A stretch of DNA of 64,000 nucleotides from positions 19,958,001 to 20,022,000 of the forward strand of contig NC_084827.1 of NCBI RefSeq assembly GCF_033115175.1. Reading direction: 5' to 3'. Made by a program: the position numbers and the translations under genes. The notes beneath the pieces were generated by a model, which did not search any database, was not told the DNA's origin, and saw only the letters and a list, made by a program, of their open reading frames with translations. Shown piece after piece: positions 22,513 to 33,249 of the stretch (the first letter of the stretch is position 1; each line of letters starts with the position of its first letter). The stretch comes from Lepus europaeus (taxonomy: Eukaryota > Chordata > Mammalia > Lagomorpha > Leporidae).

Positions 22513-22685
22513 AAACTGGTGTTCTAAATTTTGTAGGAAGAATATAACTGATAATAAAAAAATAATAACTCCTTTTTCCATGAGTGTTTTGAAGTACCCT
22601 CATATATATTTTTGCCAGTATAGAACATTTAACTTTTCCTGATCTTTTTAACATAAATCTTGAGCGCACTATAATTGTTCTAAAC
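22513..22685. other. Short flank with a gaagtaccctc-type repeat end
   Basis: It includes a possible RPL6 3' end (to about 22550) and tttttccatgagtgttttgaagtaccctc, related to the elements near 3.0 and 12.5 kb. Confidence 0.4.
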
Positions 22686-23019
22686 TTTTTTTTTTTTTTT
22701 TTTTGACAGTCAGAGTGGATAGTGAGAGAGAGAGAGACAGAGAGAAAGGTCTTCCTTTGCCGCTGGTTCACCCTCCAATGGCCGCTGCAGCCGGCGCACT
22801 GCGCCTATCCGAAGCCAGGAGTCAGGTGCTTCTCCTGGTCTCCCATGGGGCGCAGGGCCCAAGCACTTGGGCCATCCTCCTCTGCACTCCTGGGCCATAG
22901 CAGAGAGCTGGCCTGGAAGAGGGACAACTGGGACAGAATCTGGTGCCCCGACTGGGACTAGAACCCGGTGTGCCAGCGCCACAAGGCGGAGGATTAGCCT
23001 GTTGAGCCACGGCACTGGC
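22686..23019 (-). mobile_element. CSINE, type A, full length, minus strand
   Basis: It runs from a T-run plus gacagtcagagtggatagtg to gccacggcactggcc. Confidence 0.94.
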
Positions 23020-23113
23020 CTAAGCCTCTGATATTTTGAGATTGCTTATTTCTGCAGTATGACTTCGCTAATTCTCATTGGTAATAATCAGTTCTTAGAA
23101 GTAGAATTGTGAG

Positions 23114-23412
23114 GGCCAGGGCTGTGGCACAGCGGTTTCAGCCATAACTTGTGACCCTGCATTCCATGTTGGAGTGCTAGCTCGGGTCACTCTGCTTCCA
23201 GTCCAGCTCCCTGCTAATGCATCGCGAAGGCAGCAGACAGTAGCCCAAGCACTTGCACCACTGTCACCTACGGGAGAGACCCAAATGGAATTCTGGGATC
23301 CTGGCTTCAGCCTGGCCCGGCCGTGACTCTTCCAGCAGCTGGAAGATCCCTCACTGTCTTTCTCTGTCTGTTACTCTGCCTTTCAAGTAAACAGATAAAC
23401 AAATTTTTTTAA
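23114..23412 (+). mobile_element. CSINE, type B, diverged
   Basis: It runs from gggccagggctgtggcacag to tcaagtaaacagataaacaaattttt. It is inserted in an L1M relic. Confidence 0.85.
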
Positions 23413-23861
23413 TATAATTATGGGGTCAAAGTATATGCTGATGCATACTGCCATGAGGCCTTTGATAATGGACATGCTAATTTACATTCCTACCAAAGTG
23501 TCTGAAAGTTTGTGCTTTTCATAGGTCATCAAACTTTTTAATGCTTAGCCAGGAGGAAAGGCTAAAATAATGATATTTCAATGTAATTTTAATGAGCATC
23601 TTTCACTTATTATTTCTTCCTCTGGGAATGTTCAGTCCATAATATTTCCATCAGTTTTTTGGGTTTTTATCTAATCATAGGGATTCTTTTTATATTGGTA
23701 AGATCAGTCTGCTGTTTGTGGTGTAAGATTTAATTTTTTCCCCTAGTCTACCATTTGACTTTGAATTTGTTAGCAGTGCTTTTTACCATGTGGATTTTGC
23801 TTTGGTCGTTAAATGTATTGGTCTTTTCCTTTACGGTTTCTGGATTTTTGTACTGTATTTT

Positions 23862-24175
23862 TTTTTTTAAAGATCTATTTATTTGAAAGTCAGAGTTACA
23901 CAGAGAACGAGAGACAGAGAGAGGTCTTCCATCCGCTGGTTCACTCCCCAACTGGCCGCAACGGCCGGAGCTGTGCCGATCCGAAGCCAGGAGCTTCTTC
24001 TGGGTCTCCCACGTGGGTGCAGAGGCCCAAGGACTTGGGCCATCTTCTACTACTTTCCCAGGCCATAGCAGAGAGTTGGATTGGAAGTGGAGCAGCCAGG
24101 ATTCAAACCAGTGCCCATATGGGATGCTGGCATTGCAGGCGGTGGCTTTACCTGCTACGCCATAGTGCCGGCCCC
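23862..24175 (-). mobile_element. CSINE, type B, full length, in L1M
   Basis: It runs from a T-run plus aaagatctatttatttgaaag to ccatagtgccggcccc. The 16-bp repeat ttttgtactgtatttt (about 23846-23861 and 24176-24191) is the target-site duplication. Confidence 0.95.
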
Positions 24176-24419
24176 TTTTGTACTGTATTTTGAAAAAGCT
24201 TCCCCATTCCAAGGTATACAATACATTCCAAGTATACAATAATTATTTTCCAGAACTAATGTTATGGTTATTACCTTTCTATTGACGTCTTCAATCCATC
24301 TGGAACTTTTCCTGGTGTGTGACATGAAGTCTAGAACCGGTGTGTCTGCATCTCCCCAGATGGTTCTCAACCTTCCAACAGCATTTACTGCACAGTACAT
24401 CACACCTGTTTCTTGCTGA

Positions 24420-24520
24420 CATGAAATTCAGTCATTCAACAGATGTTTAGTGGGCACTTACTATACGCTAGGCGCTAACTAACCTGGGTGCTTAGGATAT
24501 AGCAATGAGCAAAAGAAAAT
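24420..24520 (+). mobile_element. L2-like 3' end fragment
   Basis: 'attcagtcattcaacagatg..gggcacttactatacgctaggc..gatatagcaatgagcaaa' follows the L2 3' consensus plan. Confidence 0.6.
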
Positions 24521-24534
24521 GTTGACATTTGGGG

Positions 24535-24870
24535 GGGGCTGGCGCTATGGCATGGCAGGTTAGGGCTTGCCTGCAGCACTCTCAACACACAGGGGCATTG
24601 GTTCCAGTCCCAGCTGCTCCTTTTCCAATTCAACTTTCTGCTATGGCCTGGGAAAGCAGTGGAAGATGGCCCAAGTGTTAGGGCCCCTGCACCCATGTGG
24701 GAGACCTGGAAGAAACTCCTGACTCCTGGCTTCAGATTGGCCTAGCTCCAGCCACTGAAGCCATTTGGGGAGTGAAACAGCAGATGGAAGACCTTTCTCT
24801 CTGTCTCTCCCTCTCTCTGTCTGTAACTCTGCCTCTCAAATAAATAAATAAATAAAAACAAAATTTTTTT
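24535..24870 (+). mobile_element. CSINE, type B, full length
   Basis: It runs from ggggctggcgctatggcatgg to ctcaaataaataaataaataa. Confidence 0.92.
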
Positions 24871-24965
24871 AAAAAAAGAAAAGGAAAGAGAACAGAATAA
24901 GAGAGATCAAGAATGTTGGCAGGGTTTGGGGAGGGCAGTTGTGTAAGTGTGTATGTGTGGGTGTT

Positions 24966-24987
24966 TTAAGATTTATTTATTTATTTG

Positions 24988-25029
<42 letters not shown>

Positions 25030-25302
25030 CCATTCACTGGCTCACTTCCCAAATGATTTCAACAGCTAGGGCTGGGCCAGGTTGAAGCCAGGAGCCCAGA
25101 ACTTAGTCTGGGTCCCTCATGTGGGTTTCAGGTACCCAATGGGTTTCAGGTACCCAAGTACTTGGGACATCATCTGCTGCTTCTTGGGCGCATTAGCAAG
25201 GAACCAGATCAGAAGCACAGTAGCTGGGGCCTGAACCGGCATTCCGATATGGGATGCTGGCATCCTAAGTGGTATCCTAACCTGCTGGGCCACGACATCC
25301 AC
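24966..25302 (-). mobile_element. CSINE, type B, minus strand, with a small internal duplication
   Basis: It runs from taagatttatttatttatttg to gccacgacatccaccc. Near 25122-25158 a 16-17 base stretch, gggtttcaggtaccca, is tandemly duplicated. Confidence 0.88.
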
Positions 25303-25534
25303 CCAGGTTGTGGTATTAAATAGGGTGGTCAGTTTAAGTCTCATTGAGATTCAGGAGAACAGTGGAGCCTTCACCAAAAAAAAAGAGTGCTTACTATGAT
25401 GGTCCAGTTTCAGAGTTTCTTTTACATTCCGCTGATCTGTCTCGTCACAGGCTACTGCCACAGTCTTCGATACTGAGGATTTATAGTACTGTGCTTCCAG
25501 ATCTGATCAGATGAGTTTGAAGAAGGTCATTGTT

Positions 25535-25722
25535 TTTTATGAGAGAGAGAAATTCCCAGCCACTAGCTCACTCATCAAATGCCCACAACAGGCGGGGCTG
25601 GGCTGCCTCTCAGGGTGTCCACGGCAGGAAGCTGGAACTGGGAGTGGAGCCAGCAGCTGGACCCCAGTGCTCCAATATGGGATGCGGCGTCCCAACCAGC
25701 AGCTTAACTGCTAGGCTTACCC
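25535..25722 (-). mobile_element. CSINE fragment, minus strand, old
   Basis: Starts at gagagagagaaattcccagcc and ends 'agcttaactgctaggc'; tail side missing. Confidence 0.65.
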
Positions 25723-25739
25723 CCCTCTCCCCTTCGAAT

Positions 25740-25750
25740 GAGATAATTTT
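25740..25750. repeat. Target-site duplication of the LSM14A retrocopy (3' side)
   Basis: gagataatttt, identical to 27794-27804. The T-run of the tail starts inside it. Confidence 0.9.
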
Positions 25751-27793
25751 TTTTTTTGCTGACTTTAAAATGTTTATTCTTTAAAAAATTAGTTGCTTTT
25801 TATACAGCTATACAAAGTTCTTAATGTTTCTTTGGCAATGGAATATAATGGAATTTTACAACTATATAAAAAAGTTACCTTTGCCTAAGAAACAGTATTT
25901 ACTGTGTGTACATAGTTGACTGACAAAATTCTCTACCATCCAGCATCCTAATTAATTGACGAAATAGGCTACCTCATATTACAGGATTTCCAAAAAGAAA
26001 GAAAGAAAAAGAGAGAAAGATATAGACACACACACCCACACACATACACACACACAACCTGCTGTGGCTCAAAACACAGTATCACGGCCCTATCTGCAGG
26101 CAACCTGCAATAATTGCCAAATACAATTTAGTGATAAGAAAAATCCTTTCAGTGATGAAAAAATACTTATAAGTCCCATTGAAGTACTGCTTTAGTTTAA
26201 CTATACATAAGAAATTACTTAACCTTCTGCTATTCCAAATATATTTAATGCTCATTTTTTAAAGATGAGCGTTCCTCCCCCCAAAAGTAACTGCATTTTA
26301 TCTTTGAAATGAAGCAGAAAAACAAACGAACAAAAACCCAGTGCTGGTGACAAATATACAGCAAATTCACTTCTTCATTCTTCGCAAAGACTGAAACCAA
26401 TTTCCAGGACCATGAAGAGCTAGAAATTCACTTATTTTCAAAGACTGGTTTGTTGACTATGCAGCAACTTTGTTGTCTTTCTTTCAGAAAGTAGTTCGAT
26501 CAATCCAGACCTTTTAGGGTCCAAAAGCTGTAGTTTTTCTATACTCAAAATCTGCGAACTCTCTGCCCCCACGACCTCCTCTGAATGCACCCCGAAATCC
26601 TCGAGGGGTGGTAAAGGCACCACCTCTCCCGCTACCACGCCCTCGGCCGCCACGGAAACCAAGACCTCCTCTGCCTCTGTATCCCCCACGGCCACGGTTT
26701 GGACGGAGTGGGATTCCAAACGTTTCGGCATTTAATCTTCTTTCCTCAGCCCAGGTTGGTCTTCTCTGTTATCATCACAAGAAATATTGTCAAAGGAAGA
26801 TTTAGTTTTGTCATAGTAGCAATTAGGTCCAAGAGGATCTTCTTCATCTGCATTTCCTTCACTGTTTTGTGTATCAACTCCTGTGTCTCCTTTATCTTCA
26901 CCATTTACAGGTTTCTCCTGTTTCTCAAGTTTATCTTCTTTTAATTTAAGTTTGTTATGAAACTCTCTGTCGATCTCTTCCTTGTTAAATTGCGCATTTG
27001 CACTTTCAAAGTCAAAGTCTTTCTCAAATTTCATTGGACCATCTCGCCGGATACCAAACCTTCCTCTGCCACCTCGATGACCTCCACGCCCTCTCCTGGG
27101 AGCTGAAGGAGCACCTGGAACTACTTGTCTCTTGTTATCATTTCTGAGTTGCTCATTTTCTGGTCTTGAAACTTTGTGTACTTCAGCTCGCCTGTGCTCT
27201 TGATTCTCTATTGCTTTTTGGCTGGTAGATGGCAAAGGCCTGGTTGATACAGGGCTCCTTCTCCCAACAGGTGCTGGAGCAGGTAAGTGGGCCGAGGCGG
27301 TCTGTACTGCTTGTTCCATTGTTGGGCTTTTTCTCAAAGGATCTAACTGAGGGCTTGACCGACCTTGAGATAACTGTGTTTTTATAGCTCTTGTATCCTG
27401 TGTAAAGGCAGAACCAACTGCACTGCTTTGGGACAAAGTACCACTGTTTGATGTTTCAGTTCCAAATGATGTCAAGGAACTTCCAGCAACACCAACAGTA
27501 CCAAACTGCTGCCCGACTAATGAACTTGGACTGAACTGACTATATGTCGGCATCCTGCCAAAAGGTCCGTAGGAACCCACTGACTGGAATGAAGACGCAG
27601 ATGAACCTAGTGAAGACTGCACGATAGCTGGGTCCTGAGGCAAAGAGCACTGTGGTTTCGGTGGCTCACAAACGGTGAGGTCTTTAATATCACTCCCACG
27701 GAATATGATGTATTCAAAGACTTCATCTCGAGGTGGTATTGGACGATCTGTTGGTCTGTCTTCTGTACCAAAGGCCGCGGCGCAGCGGCCATC
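25751..27793 (-). pseudogene. LSM14A: LSM14A processed pseudogene, 5'-truncated
   Basis: An intronless copy of the mRNA for LSM14A (RAP55A), a P-body RNA-binding protein. On the minus strand a continuous frame from 27773 ([11 protein letters not shown]) runs through the DFDF/FFD-type region ([21 protein letters not shown]) to SCDDNRE. Then a 4-nt deletion shifts the frame and gives an early stop at about 26735. The RGG-rich C terminus and the original stop (26516-26514) follow in another frame. The N-terminal LSm domain is missing; about 20 GC-rich bases precede codon 1 of the match. A 3' UTR of about 750 bases ends in AATAAA and an A11 tract (25757-25747 on the minus strand). The flanking duplication gagataatttt (25740-25750 and 27794-27804) proves L1-mediated retroposition. 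Confidence 0.94.
26022..26062. repeat. (ca)n microsatellite in the LSM14A pseudogene 3' UTR
   Basis: acacacacacccacacacat and further ca units; a (tg)n on the sense strand of the copy. Confidence 0.9.
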
Positions 27794-27804
27794 GAGATAA
27801 TTTT
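27794..27804. repeat. Target-site duplication of the LSM14A retrocopy (5' side)
   Basis: gagataatttt. On the minus strand the site reads CATT|AAAATTATCTC, the preferred L1 endonuclease site. Confidence 0.9.
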
Positions 27805-28202
27805 AATGTCTGAAATTTGAAAGCACTCTTCTTTTGAATGGTAGGATATTTGCATATTTGGCAAGTTTTGTTGTGCTAATAGAAGCAATTGCTTACAATT
27901 GGTTCCTGGCTTTGGACAAGATAAAATTGACAGGAAAGACATTCACAATCACAGCTCGAGGAAAGTTGAACATAAAATAAATCACTAATTTAAAGTTCAT
28001 AAAAGAAGTAGCCAACTATAATTACCAAATATGAAAGTGATAAAAAGTTACTAACTTCTTAATGTACAGCTGATGTGCATCATGGTGCCTCGTTTCAAAA
28101 TGAACTTTCGCATATTTCTACAATTTCTAAATCAATTATTAATTTTGTTATTGTTTTTGAAGTAAAAAGCATTTTTAGCATGATTTTAAAATTATTGAGG
28201 AA

Positions 28203-28515
28203 GGGACCGGTGTTGTGGTATAGCAGATAAAGCTGCTGCCTGTGGCACCAGCATCCCATGTGGGCGCCGATTTGTATCCCAGCTGCTCCACTTCCTATCC
28301 AGATCCCTGCTAATGGCCTGGGATAACAGTGGAAGGTGGCCCAAGTGTTTAGACCCCTGCCACCCATATGGGAGGCCTGGATGAAGCTCCTGGCCCCTAG
28401 TTTCGTCCTCACTCAGCCCTAGCCACTGTGGCCATCTGGGGAGTGAACCAACAGACAGAAGAGAAGATCTCTCTCTTTCTCTGTAACTCTTTCAAATGAA
28501 TAAATAAATCTTTAT
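28203..28515 (+). mobile_element. CSINE, type B, full length; target of two later CSINEs
   Basis: It runs from gggaccggtgttgtggtatag to ctttcaaatgaataaataaatctt. Its tail was hit twice; see the next two entries. Confidence 0.92.
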
Positions 28516-28849
28516 TTTTATTTTTATTTTTTACAGGCAGAGTGGACAGTGAGAGAGAGAGAGAGAGACAGAGAAAGGTCTTCCTTTGCCGTTGGTTCAC
28601 CCCACAATGGCCGCTGCGGCCGGCGCAGTGTGCTGATCCGAAGCCAGGAGCCAGGTGTTTCTTCTGGTCTCCCATGGGGTGCAGGGCCCAAGCACTTGGG
28701 CCATCCTCCACTGCACTCCCGGGCCACAGCAGAGAGCTGGCCTGGAAGAGGGACAACCGGGACAGAATCCGGTGCCCCGACCGGGACTAGAACCCGGTAT
28801 GCCGGTGCCGCAAGGCGGAGGATTAGCCTGTTGAGCCACTGCGCCGGCC
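28516..28849 (-). mobile_element. CSINE, type A, minus strand, inserted in the 28.2 kb tail
   Basis: It runs from tttttacaggcagagtggac to ccactgcgccggcc, with gaataaataaatct on both sides (28498-28511 and 28850-28863). Confidence 0.95.
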
Positions 28850-28863
28850 GAATAAATAAATCT

Positions 28864-29221
28864 CTTTTTTTAAATTTTTTTTATTTTTTATTTTTGACAG
28901 GCAGAGTGGACAGTGAGAGAGAGACAGAGAGAAAGGTCTTCCTTTTGCCGTTGGTTCACCCTCCAATGGCCGCCGCAGTAGCGCGTTGCGGCCGGCGCAC
29001 CGCGCTGTTCCAATGGCAGGAGCCAGGTGCTTCTCCTGGTCTCCCATGGGGTGCAGAGCCCAAACACTTGGGCCGTCCTCCACTGCACTCCCTGGCCACA
29101 GCAGAGAGCTGGCCTGGAAGAGGGACAACCGGGACAGGATCGGTGCCCCGACCGGGACTAGAACCCGGTATGCCGGTGCCGCAAGGCGGAGGATTAGCCT
29201 GTTGAGCCACGGCGCCGGCCC
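28864..29221 (-). mobile_element. CSINE, type A, minus strand, second insertion at the same site
   Basis: It runs from a T-rich tail plus gacaggcagagtggacagtg to ccacggcgccggccc. gaataaataaatct is repeated again at 29222-29235. Confidence 0.95.
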
Positions 29222-29446
29222 GAATAAATAAATCTTTTAAAAATTTTTGAAGAATATTTGAATTTTAAATGTTAATGTTTTTATCTTAAATTTTACTGTT
29301 TAGTATTAGAAACTTAAATATGAAAATATTTAAGGTGAAAAGGAAATAAGTAACACTAAACTCCATGACTAATCACTATTGTTGAAAGTTCACAGTGTGC
29401 ATTAGAGTAACATCTGAGTCATACAGTCTGAATCATACAGTGACTG

Positions 29447-29748
29447 GGGGGCCTAGGCTGTGGTGTAATGGGTAAAACCACCACCTGCAGTGCCGGCATC
29501 CCATATGGGCGCCGGTTTGAGTCCTGATTGCTCCATTTCTGATCCAGCTCTCTGCTATGGCCTGCTTTTTGGGCCCTTGCACCTGCATGGGAGACCCAGA
29601 AGAAGCTCCAGGCTCCCGGCTTGGGATTGGCCCAGTTCTGGCTGTTGCAGCCATTTGGGGAGTGAACCAGTAGATGGAAGAGCTCTCTCTGTCTCTCCTT
29701 CTTCCTATAACTTTGTCTCTCAAATAAATAAATCTTTAAAAAAAAAAA
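29447..29748 (+). mobile_element. CSINE, type B, short internal deletion
   Basis: It runs from ggcctaggctgtggtgtaat to caaataaataaatctttaaa. The flanks atacagtgactggg are repeated at both ends. About 30 bases around the 'aaagcagtggaagatggccc' block are missing. Confidence 0.92.
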
Positions 29749-29807
29749 AATACAGTGACTGGGTCACAACTTGCAGATCGGTCGCACGTCACCATACTCA
29801 CTGTAGT

Positions 29808-30121
29808 TTTTTTACTTATTTGAAAGGCAGTATGATAGAGAGAGGGAGAGATGGATAAAGAGATCTTTCACCTGCCCATTCATTCCCCTAAATGGCCACA
29901 ATAGCCAGGACTGTACCAGGCTGAAGCCAGGAACCAGGGTCTTCCTCATGGTGGCAGGGGCCCAAGTACTTGGGACATCACCCGCTGCCTCCTAAGAGCA
30001 TTAGCAAGGAGCTGGATGGGAGGCAGAGCAGCCAGGACTTGAAGCAGTCCTGCGATACGGGATGCTGGCATCTTAGGCAGTGGCTGAACCCACGGTGCCG
30101 TATGCCACAACATCGGCCCCA
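29808..30121 (-). mobile_element. CSINE, type B, minus strand
   Basis: It runs from tttttttacttatttgaaagg to ccacaacatcggcccc. Confidence 0.9.
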
Positions 30122-30156
30122 CCATATTCATTAAAAAAAAAAAAAAAGAAAGAAAC

Positions 30157-30466
30157 TCAGCGCTGTGGTACAGCGGGTTAAAGCCCTGGTCTGAAGCGCC
30201 AGCATCCCATGTGGGCACTGGTTCTAGTCCCAGCTGCTCTTCTTCCTATCCAGCTCTCTGCTGTGACCTGGGGTAGCAGTAGAAGATGGCCCAAGTCCTT
30301 GGGCCCCTGCACCAATGTGGAAGATGCAGAAGAAGTTCCTGGCTCCTGGCTTCGGATCATCACAGCTCCGGCTGTTGAGGTCAGTTGGGGAGTGAACTAG
30401 CAGATGGAAGACCTCTCTCTCTGTCTCTACCTCTCTCTGTAACTCTGTCTTTCAAATAAATAAAGT
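30157..30466 (+). mobile_element. CSINE, type B, slightly 5' truncated
   Basis: It starts at cagcgctgtggtacagcggg and ends tttcaaataaataaagta. Confidence 0.9.
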
Positions 30467-30860
30467 AGGTCGGTGCCGTGGCTCAATAGGCTAAATCCTC
30501 CTGCGGCGCCGGCACACTGAGTTCTAGTCCCGGTTGGGGCGCCGGATTCTGTCCCGGTTGCCCCTCTTCCAGGCCAGCTCTCTGCTATGGCCCGGAGTGC
30601 AGTGGAGGATAGCCCAAGTGCTTGGGCCCTGCACCCCACAGGAGACCAGGAGAAGCACCTGGCTCCTGGCTTCGATTCGGCGCACCGGTGTGCCGGCTGC
30701 AGTGTACCGCCGCAGCGGCCATTGGAGGGTGAACCAACGGTAAAGAAGACCTTTCTCTCTGTCTCTCTCTCTCTCACTGTCCACTCTGCCTGTCAAAAAA
30801 AAAAAAAAAAAAAACAAAAAAACACTAAAATAAATAAATAAATAAAATAAATCTTTTAAA
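30467..30860 (+). mobile_element. CSINE, type A, inserted in the previous tail
   Basis: It runs from ggtcggtgccgtggctcaat to gcctgtc(a)n. The trailing aataaataaataaaataaatctttta restores the older tail. Confidence 0.93.
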
Positions 30861-30871
30861 AAAAGACAACT

Positions 30872-31208
30872 CTGGCCGGCGCCACGGCTCAATAGGCTAA
30901 TCCTCTGCCTTGCGGCGCCAGCACACCAGGTTCTAGTCCCGGTCGGGGCGCCGGAATCTGTCCTGGTTGCCCCTCTTCCAGGCCAGCTCTCTGCTGTGGC
31001 CAGGGAGTGCAGTGGAGGATGACCCAAGTGCTTGGGCCCTGCACCCCATGGGAGACCAGGAGAAGCACCTGGCTCCTGCCTTCGGATCAGCGAGATGCGC
31101 CGGCCGCAGCGGCCATTGGAAGGTGAACCAACAGCACAGGAGGACCTTTCTTTCTGTCTCTCTCTCTCTCACTGTCCACTCTGCCTTTCAAAGAAGAAGA
31201 AAAAAAAC
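30872..31208 (+). mobile_element. CSINE, type A, full length
   Basis: It runs from tggccggcgccacggctcaa to gcctttcaaagaagaag(a)n. An (ac)n microsatellite follows at 31209-31224. Confidence 0.93.
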
Positions 31209-31297
31209 AACACACACACACACAACTCTGTATTCCATGTTTTTAGCAATAAAGGCCCAAATGGAAATATAATTAGCCTGAAGCCTATCTTTTTTCC

Positions 31298-31628
31298 ATT
31301 TTTTAAAAGAATTATTTTATTTATTTGAAAATCAGAGCTACACACAGAAAGAAGGAGAGGCAGAGAGAGAGAGGTCCTCCATTCTGCTGGTTCACTCCCC
31401 AAATGACTGCAACGGCCACAGCTGAGCTGATCCGAAGCCAGAAGCCAGGGGCTTCCTCCAGGTCTCCCAAGCGGGTGCAGGGGCCCAAAGAGTTGGGCCA
31501 TCTTCCAGGTCACAGCAGAGAGCCGGATCGGAAGAGGAGCAAGACGGGACTCAAATCAGCACCCATATGGGATGCCGGTGCTGCAGGTTGGGGCTTTAAT
31601 ATAACCCACTGCACCACAGCGCCAGCTT
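31298..31628 (-). mobile_element. CSINE, type B, minus strand
   Basis: It runs from tttttaaaagaattattttattt to ccacagcgccagc. Confidence 0.9.
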
Positions 31629-32490
31629 TCCATTTCTTTTTAGAATCTTTCTGTGAATCCACAAAAGTAAGTGATCTGTGGGCTCTTGTCTGCTAGGAGA
31701 CGGTGTGGTCAAGGTCTCCGTCTGCTGGGGCCCTGGGAACACTGTGTCCGCTGCGTCTTCAGAAGCCACGTCAGCCACCTCCGACGTCTCAGACTTCCCA
31801 GGCATTGCCACTGAGGGACGTTTCAGGTCACTCTTCTACCTCTCCCTAACACACATTCACACCGTGCACAGGCACACTCTGAATGTTCTAACGCATGAGT
31901 CTGACTCCTTTGTTCCTCCTGGCTCAAGGTTGTCTGGGCAACAGTCCGTTCATTGTTTCAATGTAGGGGCTGCAGCGTGCAGACCTCCACAACAGGGACC
32001 GTTCCCCTGGCAACAATGTCCTTGTAAGTGACCTGAAAAGGGACAGGCAGCTGTCAGGCGCCAGCCTCCAAGACCCCATCACCCCTGCCCCTGGTCGTCA
32101 CGTCTTTGAATAGTCCCCAAGACCCCGTCAAATGACATACCCAGGTGTGGGACAGATCACTTCCAAGGTACGGTCATCACGTCTCTGTCATGTCACGCGC
32201 AGCCCTGTGCAGACGCTGCCGGGGAAGAGCTTAACCTCCAGCCAGGCCTGCCCAGAGCCGCGAGCAAGCCTGCAGAGGCGTTGTCTGCAGCCGCACCAGG
32301 GCTCCCGAGCACAGCCGCTCCCCGCCAGCACCTGACCCACAAGGCTGCTCCATGAGACAATGACCTTGGAAGCTGCTGAGTTTAGGGTAATTTGTTACAC
32401 AGTAACAGGCATCAGATGGACTGCCCCCTCCGCTAAGGGAGGGTTCCTGGGTGCAGTTCAGCTTTCTGCTGATACACTCAGCACGTTCCC
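31629..32490. other. No gene identified; single-copy-looking sequence
   Basis: A minus-strand open frame from an ATG at about 31805 (MPGKSETSEVADVASEDAA) runs into the flanking SINE. It matches nothing I know and has no clear splice frame. No repeat is recognised here. Confidence 0.35.
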
Positions 32491-32493
32491 AGC

Positions 32494-32700
32494 ACGCTTG
32501 GGCCCTGCACCCCATGGGAGACCAGGAGAAGCACCTGGCTCCTGGCTTCGGATCAGCAAGATGTGCCGGCTGTAGCGGCCATTGGAGGGTGAACCAACGG
32601 CAAAAAGGAAGACCTTTCTCTATGTCTCTCTCTCTCACTATCCACTCTGCCTGTCAAAAAATAAATAAATAAATAAATAAAAATAAAGAATAAAAAAAAA
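32494..32700 (+). mobile_element. CSINE, type A, 5' truncated
   Basis: It starts at gcttgggccctgcacccc and ends gcctgtcaaaaaataaataaa. Confidence 0.92.
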
Positions 32701-32934
32701 TAAAGGCACAGCCTTTCAATCCAGAAAGCTGGGGAAGCGCATGTAATTAACTCAAACATCCCCTCCACCTCACAGTCCACTAGAGGGTGCCAGAGCAGGC
32801 CTCTGGGCAAGGTTGGGCATTTTAAAAAGTGTGTACGCGGTTCCCTGCCTTTATTTCCATTGTTCCCTCTACTGGGAAAAGCTTCCCTCACTTGTCTAGC
32901 AGCCCACAAACCTACTGATTAAAAAAAAAAGAGA

Positions 32935-33247
32935 GAAAACATTTATTTTATTTATTTGAAAGGCAGAGTTATAGAGAGAAAGAGAGAGAGAGATCTTCCA
33001 TCCGCTGGCTCACTCCCCAAAAGGCTGCCATGGCTGGGGATGTGCCAGGCTGAAGCCAGGAGCCTGAACTCCATCCGGGTCTCCCATGTCAGTGGCAGGG
33101 GACCACTACTTGGGCCATCAGCTGCTGTTTCCCAGGCACATTAGCAGGGAGCTGGATAGGAAGTGGAGCCGCGTTGAGCTCAAAGCAGGGCTCGTATGAA
33201 ATGCCAGCATCGCAGGTGGCTTAACCCGTGGCTCCATAAAGCTGGCA
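32935..33247 (-). mobile_element. CSINE, type B, minus strand
   Basis: It runs from aaaacatttattttatttatttg to ccataaagctggcacc. The flanks 'aaacctactgatt' (32910 and 33249) are its target-site duplication. Confidence 0.92.
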
Positions 33248-33249
33248 CC

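Larger units (their letters stand above)
23020..24410 (-). mobile_element. L1M (L1ME-like) 3' fragment, broken by two CSINEs
   Basis: The non-SINE parts (about 23020-23113, 23413-23861, 24176-24410) read as the antisense of an old L1 3' end: a 'ctaccatttgactttgaatttgtta' type block, then 'taaatgtattggtcttttcc'. The subfamily is not resolved. Confidence 0.65.

Noticed and set aside
25122-25158. Direct repeat gggtttcaggtaccca as a mobile-element footprint
   Set aside because: It is a tandem slip inside a CSINE, with no inserted sequence between the copies.
26438-27643. LSM14A as a functional intronless gene
   Set aside because: The LSm domain is absent, there is no ATG in frame and a 4-nt deletion breaks the C terminus.
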